Below, piece after piece: positions 1 to 9,119 of a DNA stretch of 64,000 bases (the stretch's first letter is position 1; each line of letters opens with the position of its first letter). The DNA lies in contig NZ_PXXX01000004.1 of the NCBI RefSeq assembly GCF_003367505.1, positions 1-64,000 on the forward strand. Reading direction: 5' to 3'. Under the pieces are notes generated by a model. The model saw only the letters and a list, made by a program, of their open reading frames with translations. It did not search any database and was not told the DNA's origin. Made by a program: the position numbers and the translations under genes. The DNA comes from Lysinibacillus capsici. Lineage in GTDB: Bacteria; Bacillota; Bacilli; Bacillales_A; Planococcaceae.

Positions 1-90
1 GTTCAGTTTTCAAGGTTCATGTTTTGCTTTATTTTAGCGTGTCACCCTGGCGACTTGTATAATACTACACCCTTATTTTTAAAAGGTCAA
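1..90 (-). promoter_or_regulatory. rRNA operon promoter and leader (minus strand, runs off left edge)
   Basis: Read on the minus strand, a TTGACC -35 (85-90) and a TAGTAT -10 (62-67) are separated by 17 bases. They are followed by a leader that ends in CCTTGAAAACTGAAC (about 1-15). A TTGAAAACT-type box is typical of Bacillales rRNA leaders and spacers (boxA/processing region). An rrn operon transcribed leftwards out of the window is therefore inferred; no rRNA sequence itself is present. Bases 91-251 hold nothing recognisable and are AT-rich. Confidence 0.5.
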
Positions 91-251
91 CACTTTTTAA
101 TAAAAAACTTTATTTTTTTTATTACCAAAGTAAAACTTCCTATATTAATAACTAACAAATCTATTCACAAGCTAGTTCAATATTAGACCATGAACTAGAA
201 AATAATTTTATCATAATTTCCTACAAAAAAATAATAGATCTTTAAAAAAAC

Positions 252-280
252 AAAAAACTCGGTAAAGAAACCGAGTTTTT
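252..280 (-). terminator. Terminator of the SLC13 transporter gene
   Basis: A hairpin with arms AAAACTCGGT and ACCGAGTTTT is followed on the minus strand by a run of T. It lies directly at the stop codon of the transporter gene. Confidence 0.8.
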
Positions 281-2132
281 AAAATGGGAAAAAGAACGGG
301 ATGGCTATCATCATCACAATAAACATAACAAGCTGTAACGGAACCCCTATTCTTACGAAATCCATAAATTTATAGCCCCCCGCTGTCATTACCAGTGCAT
401 TCGTAGGGGAAGCAATTGGCGTAGCAAATGCCATACTTGCTGCAACTGCGACTGCAATCATAAATGTTGTGGGACTAACCTCCATTGCAATGGCTGCACT
501 CATGGCAATGGGTGCAAACAATACAGCAGTTGCCGTATTACTAATAAATTGACCGAAAATAGCTGTCAAAATATAAACTCCTATGAGTACACCGTATGGT
601 CCGAAACCACCTAAAGCATTAATAATACCATCAGATAAAATGGTCATGCCTCCTGTTTTTTCTAACGCTGTCGCCATTGGTAACATGGCAGCTACTAATA
701 CAATACTTTCAAAATTCATATTGCTATAGGCATCTTCCATGTTTCTCAAGCAGCCTGTTAAAATCATAAGTACAGCACCAATCATCACAGAAATGACAGC
801 AGGAAAAACTTCAAATGCCATCAAAATAATCATGAATAACATAATAATCCCCGCAATTCCAGCTTTGCCTGTAGCTGCTGCCACACTTGCGTGTTCTTTC
901 GGCTGTCCTACAACCACGACATCTTGCGTTTCTCTTGCTAACAAAAGAATTTCATCCCATGCTCCCTGTACTAATATTGCGTCCCCAAATTTTAATTTGT
1001 GAGACACCATATCCTGAAGCTTGTAACCACCCTTACGATTAATACCAATGATATTTAGATTGTATTTTTCCCGGAACCCAAGGGAACTAACCGTTTCATT
1101 GATAAAGCTCGAATTCGGGGTAAGCAATACCTCTGCAATACCCAGATGCTTCGATACCAATTCATCGGCTTCTCCTTCAACTAATCCTTGCATCTCAAGA
1201 TGATAATCCTCAACAAAACGCCGAATATCCTCTATTTCTCCTTGAACATATAACTCATCCTTGGCATGAATGACACTAGTTGGTCCTGCCATTTCTTGAT
1301 AAGTCATCGGTAGTAAATTAATGCCCTCCTGTGATTTCCTATGAATTTTCATCATACAAAGCATATACTTAGCTGGTAGTTTTAATTCCGCTAACGATGT
1401 TTCAATAATAGGTGACTCCTCAGGGACGGAGATTTTAAATAGACGATTATTTAAATCATATTGTTTAATAATTTTTTTCGGTGAAAGTTTATAGCCTTCA
1501 TTAGTCTGTGTACGGTTTTGATCCTTTGGTAATAAAATATTTCTTACAAGTACTAAATAGGAAATGCCAGCAATCATCCCCACGATACCAATAGGAGTTA
1601 CTTCAAAAAAGCCAAGTTTGTTATAGCCTCGATCAACCAATAACTGACTGACAATTAAATTGGTTGGGGACGCAATCAGTGTCATCAGACCAGAAAGACT
1701 TGCTACATAGGAGAGTGGTAGTAGAAATTTAGAAGGGCTGACTTTCATACTTATTGCTATACTTACAACGATTGGCATCATTAAGGCGACAGTACCCGTA
1801 TTACTCATAAATGCACCAACCGATCCTACAATAATAAGCAGTAGCACAAATAACTTCAGCTCACTATTGCCTGACCATTTTAGTAAGAGTTGCCCCGCCA
1901 TGCCTGCCAGGCCCGTACGTAAAATCCCTGCACCCACGACAAATAACCCTGCAATCATTAAAACTACAGAGTTTGAAAAACCAGCTAATGCCTCCGAGGG
2001 CGTCAAAATATCCATAATGACAAATGCTAATAGTGACACAATTGCTACAAGATCTGCTCGTATTTTATTGGTCACAAATGCGAAAATTGTTGCTCCTAAA
2101 ATAAGAAATGTTAATGTAAGCTGCACATTCAT
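279..2132 (-). CDS. SLC13/DASS-type permease with two RCK_C (TrkA-C) domains
   Basis: This is an integral membrane protein, probably a sodium-coupled carrier for an anion such as sulfate or a dicarboxylate. Hydrophobic helices fill both ends. The Ser-Asn-Thr signature typical of the SLC13/DASS fold appears twice (SNTGTVALMMP near residue 110 and SNTATAVLFAP near residue 530), marking the two inverted-repeat halves. A soluble middle section (roughly residues 210-400) resembles two TrkA-C/RCK_C ligand-binding domains, an arrangement known in SLC13-family proteins such as bacterial SdcS/YfbS relatives. I place the start at the ATG at 2132 because AAAGGA lies just upstream, while the earlier in-frame ATG (2156) has no ribosome site. 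Substrate cannot be read from the sequence. Monocistronic, with its own terminator. Confidence 0.85.
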   Translation of the reverse strand: MNVQLTLTFLILGATIFAFVTNKIRADLVAIVSLLAFVIMDILTPSEALAGFSNSVVLMIAGLFVVGAGILRTGLAGMAGQLLLKWSGNSELKLFVLLLIIVGSVGAFMSNTGTVALMMPIVVSIAISMKVSPSKFLLPLSYVASLSGLMTLIASPTNLIVSQLLVDRGYNKLGFFEVTPIGIVGMIAGISYLVLVRNILLPKDQNRTQTNEGYKLSPKKIIKQYDLNNRLFKISVPEESPIIETSLAELKLPAKYMLCMMKIHRKSQEGINLLPMTYQEMAGPTSVIHAKDELYVQGEIEDIRRFVEDYHLEMQGLVEGEADELVSKHLGIAEVLLTPNSSFINETVSSLGFREKYNLNIIGINRKGGYKLQDMVSHKLKFGDAILVQGAWDEILLLARETQDVVVVGQPKEHASVAAATGKAGIAGIIMLFMIILMAFEVFPAVISVMIGAVLMILTGCLRNMEDAYSNMNFESIVLVAAMLPMATALEKTGGMTILSDGIINALGGFGPYGVLIGVYILTAIFGQFISNTATAVLFAPIAMSAAIAMEVSPTTFMIAVAVAASMAFATPIASPTNALVMTAGGYKFMDFVRIGVPLQLVMFIVMMIAIPFFFPF

Positions 2133-2256
2133 GAATTCCTTTCTAACATTAATCATTATTAAAAATTGACAGCAAAAAATTGTACTTCATTACTATTTTT
2201 ATTATAGCTTACCCTGAGCTCTATATGATAAAATTCACCATCTTTTCAAAATTAAA

Positions 2257-2283
2257 ATAAGTGTGGTAGTCATCCACACTTAT
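2257..2283 (-). terminator. Terminator of the NAD salvage operon
   Basis: Ten-base perfect arms (ATAAGTGTGG / CCACACTTAT) are followed on the minus strand by TTTTAATTTT. It lies just after the nadD-like gene. Confidence 0.8.
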
Positions 2284-2301
2284 AATGATAGCTTCACTAT
2301 T

Positions 2302-2916
2302 TTATTTTTGGTAAAGATGATGTTCTTTAATATAGTTGTAACAAGCAGTAGGCAAGAGGTATCTCGGTTCTCCTCCCATTGCGAATTCTTCTCGAATATA
2401 GGTAGAGCTAATTTCCATCGCTAGCCCTTTATCTATAAGATGAAATCTTCCATCATCATTATTTCTTAAAATCGGAGAACGACTAATGGTTGAGAGCATA
2501 TCAATGCCGTGTCGTGCCATTACAATAAATTTATTCTCCGCTACTAATGCGTCGCCCTTTTTCCATAAACCCGCACCAATATCCACTAGTAAATCAGCAC
2601 CCATAATAAAATGCACCTCATCCTCTGGGTTCTTCTCTCTAAAGTATTTCATAGTGTCATATGTGTAGATATTCCAGCCTTCTTGATCCATTTCATAGGA
2701 ATCTGCGATAAAACGATCGTCCTTAGCAATAGCTAACTGAAGCATATTCCAACGATGTGTATCAGCTGTTTTGATGGTTTTATCTTTGCGTTTATTTGAA
2801 CAAGGCAAAAAAATAACCTTATCTAACTTACACCGATGTGCTACAGTGCTTGCTGTCCAAAGATGGACATTGGTAATAGGATCAAATGATGAACCATAAA
2901 TACCTATTCTCGCCAT
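2302..2916 (-). CDS. Nicotinate-nucleotide adenylyltransferase-like protein (NadD family)
   Basis: The 204-residue protein has the nucleotidyltransferase fold signature at the N terminus (GIYGSSFDPITNVHL) and the C-terminal ISSTYIR motif of NadD. The expected reaction is NaMN + ATP to deamido-NAD + PPi. The usual T/HxGH catalytic motif reads TNVH, so glycine is replaced by valine while the second His is kept. GSSFDP also replaces the common GGSFNP. It is the last gene of a leftward NAD salvage cluster, 25 bases after pncB, which supports a role in converting the NaMN made by pncB. A housekeeping nadD is expected elsewhere, so this is probably a salvage-specific paralogue. Function is inferred from family and context. 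Confidence 0.8.
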   Translation of the reverse strand: MARIGIYGSSFDPITNVHLWTASTVAHRCKLDKVIFLPCSNKRKDKTIKTADTHRWNMLQLAIAKDDRFIADSYEMDQEGWNIYTYDTMKYFREKNPEDEVHFIMGADLLVDIGAGLWKKGDALVAENKFIVMARHGIDMLSTISRSPILRNNDDGRFHLIDKGLAMEISSTYIREEFAMGGEPRYLLPTACYNYIKEHHLYQK

Positions 2917-2941
2917 CGTCTCTACCTCCTAGCAGTTACTT

Positions 2942-4399
2942 TTAAATACGTTGTGAAACCTTTTCTTTTATTGCCTGTATGCTTGCCATTTTATTGTCCC
3001 AACATACTTGACTTAAATCGACAGGATATTCTTCAGGATTCATTGTTCGTTTATACTCACACCACAATAAATGTAAGTTTTCCTGTACATATTTTTGTAT
3101 TTCTTGAATAGTTGGCTCCTCATAAACAATATTTCCATTTTCTATAATACTTTCATGTAACTCTTTCGCCGTAAAATTTGTAACAAATTTACTAATATAC
3201 GTATGAATAGGGTGGAACATTTTCAATCTTTCTTCTTGCTGTATGTTTTCATTATCTAACGCAATATAATCTCCTTCAGCATGACCATTCTCTGCATTAA
3301 TAATACGGTAAACACGTTTACGTCCAGGTGTAGTCACTTTCTCAGGATTTGCTGAAATTTTAATGGTATCAACTAGTTCTCCACTTTCGTTTTCTATTGC
3401 AACTAATTTGTATACTCCACCAAGAGCTGCTTGATCATAGGCTGTAATCAGCTTAGTTCCGATTCCCCAAGCATCAATTTGCGCCCCTTGTGACTTTAAA
3501 TGCATAATTGTATATTCATCCAAATCATTCGAAGCCATAATTTTAGTTGCAGTAAATCCTGCATCATCTAGCATTTTCCTTGCCTGTTTTGAGAGATAGG
3601 CTAAATCTCCACTGTCTAAACGGATACCAATAAAATTAATTTGATTCCCTAGCTCCTTCGCTACGCGGATAGCATTCGGAACACCAGAACGTAGTGTGTC
3701 ATAAGTATCTACTAGGAAAACACAGTCTTTATGGGCTGCTGCGTATTTTTTAAACGCAGTATATTCATCTCGATAGGTTTGAATCATCGCATGGGCATGT
3801 GTTCCTGACACAGGAATACCGAATAATTTTCCTGCTCTTACATTGCTTGTTGCAGAGAATCCGCCTATATAAGCAGCACGAGTTCCCCAAATAGCAGCAT
3901 CAAATTCGTGTGCGCGGCGGGTTCCAAATTCCATTACAACATCCTCACCCGTCACTTGTTTGATACGTGAAGCTTTTGTTGCAATCAGGGTTTGGTAATT
4001 AACGATATTTAACAACGGCGTTTCAATTAATTGAGCCTCTGCTAATGGTGCTTCAATTCGCAGGATAGGCTCGTTTGCAAAGACCAATTCTCCCTCTCTC
4101 ATCCCCTTAATTGTCCCTGTAAATTTAAGTTCTTTTAGGTATTCAAGAAATTCCTCGGGATACTTCCCCTCTTCTCGTAAATATTGAATATCGCTTTGAG
4201 AGAAACCAAAGTTATTAATAAACTCAATCACTTTTTTCAATCCAGCGAAAACTCCATAGCCATTGCCAAATGGAAGCTTTCTAAAATATAGTTCGAAAAC
4301 AGCTTTACGTTGATGAACACCATCTTGCCAATAAGTTTGAACCATATTAATTTGGTATAGATCCGTGTGTAACATGAAACTATCATCTACATATTTCAT
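2942..4399 (-). CDS. pncB: Nicotinate phosphoribosyltransferase
   Basis: This enzyme makes NaMN from nicotinate and PRPP with ATP hydrolysis, the committed step of nicotinate salvage. The 485-residue protein has the N-terminal LHTDLYQINM segment typical of the family, the GTHAHA loop near residue 200 carrying the family's conserved active-site histidine, and the DTYDT motif of the phosphate-binding region. I chose the ATG at 4399 because GGAGGGG precedes it; an upstream in-frame ATG (4435) overlaps the end of pncA and has no ribosome site. It sits 19 bases after pncA and 25 before the nadD-like gene, so the three are surely one transcription unit. Confidence 0.93.
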   Translation of the reverse strand: MKYVDDSFMLHTDLYQINMVQTYWQDGVHQRKAVFELYFRKLPFGNGYGVFAGLKKVIEFINNFGFSQSDIQYLREEGKYPEEFLEYLKELKFTGTIKGMREGELVFANEPILRIEAPLAEAQLIETPLLNIVNYQTLIATKASRIKQVTGEDVVMEFGTRRAHEFDAAIWGTRAAYIGGFSATSNVRAGKLFGIPVSGTHAHAMIQTYRDEYTAFKKYAAAHKDCVFLVDTYDTLRSGVPNAIRVAKELGNQINFIGIRLDSGDLAYLSKQARKMLDDAGFTATKIMASNDLDEYTIMHLKSQGAQIDAWGIGTKLITAYDQAALGGVYKLVAIENESGELVDTIKISANPEKVTTPGRKRVYRIINAENGHAEGDYIALDNENIQQEERLKMFHPIHTYISKFVTNFTAKELHESIIENGNIVYEEPTIQEIQKYVQENLHLLWCEYKRTMNPEEYPVDLSQVCWDNKMASIQAIKEKVSQRI

Positions 4400-4418
4400 A
4401 TTTTCCCCTCCATTCATG

Positions 4419-4973
4419 TCAAATAATAGTGGCACCTAGAGTATGCTCGAAATGATTTAACGCCCACTCATGTCCAGCTTCATTAAAGGAGGCGACAGCA
4501 TTTTTATGAATGACGATATCGAACCCTTTATTATAAGCATCTACTGCTGTATGAAGAACACAAATATCTGTACAAACGCCGATTAAATGCAGCTCAGCAA
4601 TTCCTCTTTCACGCAATTTCAATTCTAAATCTGTTCCTGCAAAAGCAGAATAACGCGTTTTATCAATGTAATAGACGAAATCTTGGTCTTTATTTTCTTC
4701 ATATAATGAGTTTAATGCACCATATAACTCTCTACCTTCTGTATGACGAATATTATGAGGTGGGAATAGCTTTGTTTCTGGATGATAAACATCTCCCTTT
4801 TCATGAACATCTATCGCAAATACTGTAAAATCCCCCCTCTTAATAAACTCCTTTGTTAAATCAACATTTGCACGTTCGAGCAATTGCCCAGGCTCTCCGC
4901 AAGTAAGAGCCCCATCCGTCGCTACGAAATCCACTGTATAATCAATATTAATTAATGCACGCTTTTTCATCAT
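4419..4973 (-). CDS. pncA: Nicotinamidase (isochorismatase-like cysteine hydrolase)
   Basis: It deamidates nicotinamide to nicotinate, feeding pncB. The 184-residue protein has the isochorismatase-family catalytic triad: Asp11 (INIDYTVDF), Lys105 (DKTRYSAF) and Cys138 (GVCTDICVLHTA). Probable metal ligands are in the FAIDVH and PPHN segments. A GGAG sequence sits seven bases before the ATG at 4973; a second ATG follows immediately. The nicotinamidase call, rather than a generic isochorismatase, rests on its position next to pncB, a nadD-like gene and nrtR. A possible NrtR operator lies about 35 bases upstream (5007-5020). Confidence 0.9.
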   Translation of the reverse strand: MMKKRALINIDYTVDFVATDGALTCGEPGQLLERANVDLTKEFIKRGDFTVFAIDVHEKGDVYHPETKLFPPHNIRHTEGRELYGALNSLYEENKDQDFVYYIDKTRYSAFAGTDLELKLRERGIAELHLIGVCTDICVLHTAVDAYNKGFDIVIHKNAVASFNEAGHEWALNHFEHTLGATII

Positions 4974-5006
4974 TTCATCACTCCAGTTTTTAATTAGTAA
5001 TACTTA

Positions 5007-5020
5007 AATTACAAATTACT
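5007..5020 (-). promoter_or_regulatory. Candidate NrtR operator upstream of pncA
   Basis: The minus strand reads AGTAATTTGTAATT, identical over 14 bases to the word upstream of nrtR at 5886-5899. It contains GTAAT twice at seven-base spacing. Assignment to NrtR is inferred from co-occurrence at exactly the two promoters expected to be regulated. Confidence 0.5.
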
Positions 5021-5053
5021 TTCTTTAAAATAATCAGGAAAGACGGATCTTTC

Positions 5054-5854
5054 CTAATGATATATAGACTCTACCATTTCGAAATCATTAAATGTATAGA
5101 GCTGGGAAGGCCGGAACGAATTTCTTTTTGTTTTCTTTGGTTTTCCTTCTTCATCCAATGCTTTTTCGATAAATGGTAATTTAGGTGCTTTTGTAAAGAA
5201 TACGGAATCGTTAGAGATTCGTGGATCTTCTCCAACTGTTAGAAGTACTCGTTGCAATTCTGATAATGTAAACTCTTGTGGTAAAAAGTTTTTAGCAACA
5301 GTTGTCTGAATCATATCCCTTTTAATAAAATGCAACGCATCGGAAATGATTTTTCGGTGATCGAAAGCTAATGGAAGCGTAAATACACTTTCTATATCAA
5401 ACAGTTCTACATCGTCTGCATCATCATTCGCTTGACGTTGCTCAATATATGTCTCAGGAACAATGGCATAAAATGCATTTGAAATCATCCAACCACGTGG
5501 ATCTCGATCGATCTCATCATAAACACCAAAATGTTGAACATGTAAACCCTCTACATTTGTTTCTTCTTTTAATTCTCTCTTTGCTGCGATAAAGGCAGTT
5601 TCTTTTTGATTTGCATCTACAAAGCCCCCAGGAAGTGCCCATTTTCCTCCTTCAATATTGGGATTTCCTTCAGCATCCCTAGTAGCACGCTTAATTAACA
5701 TAATCTTTAGCGTCATGTTTGGCGGTGCTTTTTCCTCTGTTTTCTCTGAGGTAATTGTAAAAATAGCAATATCTGCGGTATATCCATCGGGTGTTTGATA
5801 TTTTGAAGAATCATAATGTGCAAGCACTTCTTCTTCGGTACGAAATTTTGTCAT
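5054..5854 (-). CDS. nrtR: NrtR-type NUDIX transcriptional regulator of NAD metabolism
   Basis: The 266-residue protein has an N-terminal NUDIX domain (about residues 20-170) with a near-canonical Nudix box (GGFVDANQKETAF...RELKEET). A C-terminal winged-helix segment (about 180-265) starts with FTLSELQRVLLTVG. That two-part architecture is the hallmark of NrtR, which senses ADP-ribose or related metabolites and represses NAD salvage genes. REXXEE is intact, so residual ADP-ribose hydrolase activity is possible. The gene lies upstream of pncA-pncB-nadD on the same strand with an 80-base gap that carries a repeated candidate operator. The start is the ATG at 5854, with AAGGGG eight bases upstream. 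Confidence 0.85.
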   Translation of the reverse strand: MTKFRTEEEVLAHYDSSKYQTPDGYTADIAIFTITSEKTEEKAPPNMTLKIMLIKRATRDAEGNPNIEGGKWALPGGFVDANQKETAFIAAKRELKEETNVEGLHVQHFGVYDEIDRDPRGWMISNAFYAIVPETYIEQRQANDDADDVELFDIESVFTLPLAFDHRKIISDALHFIKRDMIQTTVAKNFLPQEFTLSELQRVLLTVGEDPRISNDSVFFTKAPKLPFIEKALDEEGKPKKTKRNSFRPSQLYTFNDFEMVESIYH

Positions 5855-5885
5855 TGTATAACCCCTTCTATAATTACAAGGTTCA

Positions 5886-5899
5886 AGTAATTTGTAATT
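5886..5899 (+). promoter_or_regulatory. Candidate NrtR operator upstream of nrtR (autoregulation)
   Basis: AGTAATTTGTAATT lies 32 bases upstream of the nrtR start codon. The same 14 bases recur, in opposite orientation, before pncA. Additional ATAATTAC half-words lie on both sides. Confidence 0.5.
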
Positions 5900-5960
5900 C
5901 TATAATTACTATTTATTAGAATTATAATCTTTCATCAAAGCATTTGCAACTAATTTATAA

Positions 5961-5998
5961 AAAAAAGCATAAATAAAGCTACTCCGCCTTATTTATGC
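5961..5998 (-). terminator. Terminator of the hut operon
   Basis: Arms GCATAAATAA (5967-5976) and TTATTTATGC (5989-5998) are followed on the minus strand by a run of eight T. It sits just after hutI. Confidence 0.85.
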
Positions 5999-6007
5999 CC
6001 ATTATTA

Positions 6008-7285
6008 TTATTGATCTTTCAGCAGAATTCCGTTTTGTACAACAACTTGCCCATTTTTGATTACTGTATGTGTATGATTCATGCCGTAGAAATATTGCAG
6101 TTGCTTGTAATTAGCAACATCAAGGATAAGTACGTCAGCTTTTTTATGTGCTTCAAGGGAACCAATTTGCTCGCCTCGATTTAGGGCATATGCTGCATTA
6201 ATTGTTGTTGCCGTTAATACTTCCTCCAATGTCATACCCATATGCATGCAAGCTAAATTCATAATGAAGGGTAGGCTCATTGTTGGGGATGACCCAGGGT
6301 TAAAGTCTGTTGATATCGCCACAGGCACTCCCTCGTCAATCATTAGACGCCCTCTTGCAAAAGGTGCACGTAAAAAGAATGCAGTACCTGGCAGCAATAC
6401 AGCAATTGTACCCGCTTCAGCCATTTTTCGAATTCCCTTATCAGAAGCAACTAACAAATGCTCCGCAGAAATGGCCTCTACTTCCGCAGCCAGCTCGGCG
6501 CCTTGATAAGGTTCGATTTCATCCGCATGTATTTTTGGGGTTAAGCCTAGTGCTTTTCCAGCCTCTAAAATGCGTCGTGATTGTTCGGGTGTAAAGACGC
6601 CTTTTTCACAAAATACATCATTAAATTCAGCCAACTCTAGTTCTGCTACTTTTGGCAGCATCTCATTGACCACCACATCCACAAATTCATCCTCACGCCC
6701 CTTATAATCACGAGGAACTGCATGGGCTCCCATAAACGTGCTAATGACATCAATATGATGTGCAGCTTGTAATTCTTTTGCGACCTCTAGCTGTTTCTTT
6801 TCCGTTTCCCAGTCCAAGCCATACCCTGATTTTGCTTCAACTGTTGTTACACCATGCTTTAAAAATACATCTAAATGCTGCATCGTTTTTACATATAATT
6901 CATCAAAGCTTGTTTCTCGTGTACGCTTTGTTGTAGCATGAATGCCACCGCCTGCATTCATGATTTCCATATAGGTAGAACCATTTAATCTCATATTAAA
7001 CTCTTGCTCGCGTGTTCCACCATGCACCAAATGTGTATGACAATCCACTAAGCCAGGCATAACAATCTTACCAGTAGCATCAATCGTTTCTGCCTTCTTT
7101 ATTAATTCTGGGAAGTCAGCTTCTAGTTGCTCATACGCTCCTACTGCTACAATACGCTCTTCTTCAATTAGAACACTGCCATATTCTATTACTGCAATTT
7201 CCTGCATTTGTTCTTTTGTACGTGGTCCTTGTACATTACTTTTCAAGGTAATTACTTCATTTGCATTTTTTATTAGAATGGTCAC
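6008..7285 (-). CDS. hutI: Imidazolonepropionase
   Basis: This metal-dependent hydrolase opens 4-imidazolone-5-propanoate to N-formimino-L-glutamate, the third step of histidine degradation. The 425-residue length is usual. The amidohydrolase-fold metal site [10 protein letters not shown] lies near residue 80, followed by AKSGYGLD and [14 protein letters not shown], all typical of HutI. The start is a GTG (7285) whose first bases overlap the hutU stop codon as GTGA, with AAAGGGTG upstream, so translation is coupled to hutU. No hutG or other formiminoglutamate-processing gene follows; the operon ends here with a terminator. The last step must therefore be encoded elsewhere. Confidence 0.95.
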   Translation of the reverse strand: MTILIKNANEVITLKSNVQGPRTKEQMQEIAVIEYGSVLIEEERIVAVGAYEQLEADFPELIKKAETIDATGKIVMPGLVDCHTHLVHGGTREQEFNMRLNGSTYMEIMNAGGGIHATTKRTRETSFDELYVKTMQHLDVFLKHGVTTVEAKSGYGLDWETEKKQLEVAKELQAAHHIDVISTFMGAHAVPRDYKGREDEFVDVVVNEMLPKVAELELAEFNDVFCEKGVFTPEQSRRILEAGKALGLTPKIHADEIEPYQGAELAAEVEAISAEHLLVASDKGIRKMAEAGTIAVLLPGTAFFLRAPFARGRLMIDEGVPVAISTDFNPGSSPTMSLPFIMNLACMHMGMTLEEVLTATTINAAYALNRGEQIGSLEAHKKADVLILDVANYKQLQYFYGMNHTHTVIKNGQVVVQNGILLKDQ

Positions 7286-8952
7286 TTCACATCACCCTTT
7301 AACATTGGTATATGGACACCTTTGTTTTTTGCTGTATTGATAGCAATATCGTAGCCTGCATCAGCATGACGAGCAACGCCCATTCCAGGGTCTGAAACTA
7401 ATACACGTGCAATTTTTTCAGCGGCAAGCTCTGATCCATCTGCTACTAAGACTTGACCTGCATGCTGTGAATAACCCATTCCTACACCACCACCATGGTG
7501 TACGCTTACCCAGCTTGCACCACTCGCAGTATTAACAAGAGCATTTAAAATTGGCCAATCCGATACCGCATCCGAACCATCTAGCATTCCTTCTGTTTCA
7601 CGATTTGGTGATGCTACAGAACCTGAATCTAAGTGATCGCGACCAAAGACAATTGGTGCTGATAATTCACCATTTGCAACCATTTCATTGACCTTTAATG
7701 CAAAACGATGACGATCACCATAACCCAACCAGCAAATGCGTGCAGGTAGCCCTTGCCATTTCACCATTTTTTGTGCCATATCAATCCAATTGACTAGACC
7801 CTCATCTTCAGCAAACATCTCTTTTGCCAGTGCATCTGTTTTATATATATCCTCAGGGTTTCCTGAAAGCGCCGCCCAACGGAATGGGCCCTTTCCTTCA
7901 CAGAATAACGGACGAATATACGCTGGTACAAAGCCTGGGAAATCAAAGGCATTTGTCACACCCATTTCTTTGGCATAGGCACGAATGTTATTCCCATAAT
8001 CAAATACTTCTGCGCCTGCCTCTTGGAACTCTAGCATTGTACGAACATGCTCTGCCATTGTTTCTTTTGCTTTACGCTCATATGTTTTTACATCCTCTTT
8101 GCGAAGTTTTAGCGCTTCTTCAAAGGTCATGCCATTAGGTACATAACCATTAATCGGATCATGCGCAGATGTTTGGTCTGTCACAAAATCTGGAATAATT
8201 CCACGATTCAACAACTCACGATTAACATCAGCACAGTTACCAACAAGGCCAATGGATGCTGGCTCATTTTGGTCACGTAATTTATTAACTAATGCAATTG
8301 CTTCATCTACAGTTTCTACAATATAATCACAGTAACCTTCTTTGATTTTACGTTCAATGCGAGCACGTTCAACTTCAACAACTAAGATTACAGCACCAGC
8401 CATTTTCCCTGCTAATGGCTGTGCACCACTCATACCGCCCATACCACCTGTAAGGATGAATTTACCACGTAAATCAGCAGTGCCAAATACCTTTTTGCCT
8501 GCTTCTACAAAGGACAGATAAGTTCCTTGTAAAATTCCTTGAGCACCAATATAAATCCAACTCCCAGCAGTCATTTGACCATACATCATTAAATCTCTTT
8601 CTTCTAATTCATAAAAGTGATCCCAATTTGCCCATGCTGGTACAAGGTTTGAATTGGCAATCAACACTCGAGGGGAATGCTCATGTGTACGGAATACAGC
8701 TACTGGCTTTCCAGATTGGATTAATAGAGTCTCATCATTCTCTAATTCTTTCAAAGATGCAATGATTTGTTCATAGCTTTCCCAGTTACGAGCAGCCTTA
8801 CCAATACCCCCATAAACAATCAGTTCATCTGGATTCTCTGCTACCTCTGGGTCAAGATTGTTCATTAACATACGCATTGCTGCTTCCTGTGTCCATCCCT
8901 TACATGTTAGTTCATTTCCACGTGGTGCACGAATATCTGTCTTAAATACCAT
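7282..8952 (-). CDS. hutU: Urocanate hydratase
   Basis: It converts urocanate to 4-imidazolone-5-propanoate using tightly bound NAD+ as electrophile. The 556-residue protein carries the family signature [18 protein letters not shown] near residue 170 and a conserved C-terminal [17 protein letters not shown] segment, both characteristic of HutU. I place the start at the ATG at 8952, with AAGGAG ten bases upstream, rather than the GTG three codons earlier that lies almost on the ribosome site. Second gene of the leftward hut operon, separated from hutH by 167 bases that hold a strong stem-loop. Confidence 0.95.
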   Translation of the reverse strand: MVFKTDIRAPRGNELTCKGWTQEAAMRMLMNNLDPEVAENPDELIVYGGIGKAARNWESYEQIIASLKELENDETLLIQSGKPVAVFRTHEHSPRVLIANSNLVPAWANWDHFYELEERDLMMYGQMTAGSWIYIGAQGILQGTYLSFVEAGKKVFGTADLRGKFILTGGMGGMSGAQPLAGKMAGAVILVVEVERARIERKIKEGYCDYIVETVDEAIALVNKLRDQNEPASIGLVGNCADVNRELLNRGIIPDFVTDQTSAHDPINGYVPNGMTFEEALKLRKEDVKTYERKAKETMAEHVRTMLEFQEAGAEVFDYGNNIRAYAKEMGVTNAFDFPGFVPAYIRPLFCEGKGPFRWAALSGNPEDIYKTDALAKEMFAEDEGLVNWIDMAQKMVKWQGLPARICWLGYGDRHRFALKVNEMVANGELSAPIVFGRDHLDSGSVASPNRETEGMLDGSDAVSDWPILNALVNTASGASWVSVHHGGGVGMGYSQHAGQVLVADGSELAAEKIARVLVSDPGMGVARHADAGYDIAINTAKNKGVHIPMLKGDVK

Positions 8953-9050
8953 TAAAAACACGCTCCTTTTCCTATTAAAAAAATGTGAATGTTGCTGTCT
9001 AAAGCTATTAATAACTGAATATTCAGACTTAAATACATATAAATATTTTC

Positions 9051-9098
9051 AAAGCAGAGGCTACTCGGTGTATAAACCGAGCGACGCCTTTGCTCTTT
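9051..9098 (-). other. Intercistronic stem-loop between hutH and hutU
   Basis: ACTCGGT (9063-9069) pairs with ACCGAG (9077-9081 region). An outer stem, GCAGAGGC (9054-9061) with GCCTTTGC (9086-9093), extends it with one mismatch. On the minus strand it is not followed by a strong T run. It could act as a processing or mRNA-stability element or a partial terminator that sets the hutH:hutU ratio. Confidence 0.55.
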
Positions 9099-9119
9099 CA
9101 TATCAAAACTTAAACCAAT

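Noticed and set aside
739-1002. Plus-strand open frame of 87 codons inside the SLC13 transporter gene
   Set aside because: Antisense shadow without a ribosome site; the minus strand gives a coherent membrane protein.
6246-6594. Overlapping plus-strand frames inside hutI
   Set aside because: Shadows of a strongly conserved enzyme gene on the other strand.
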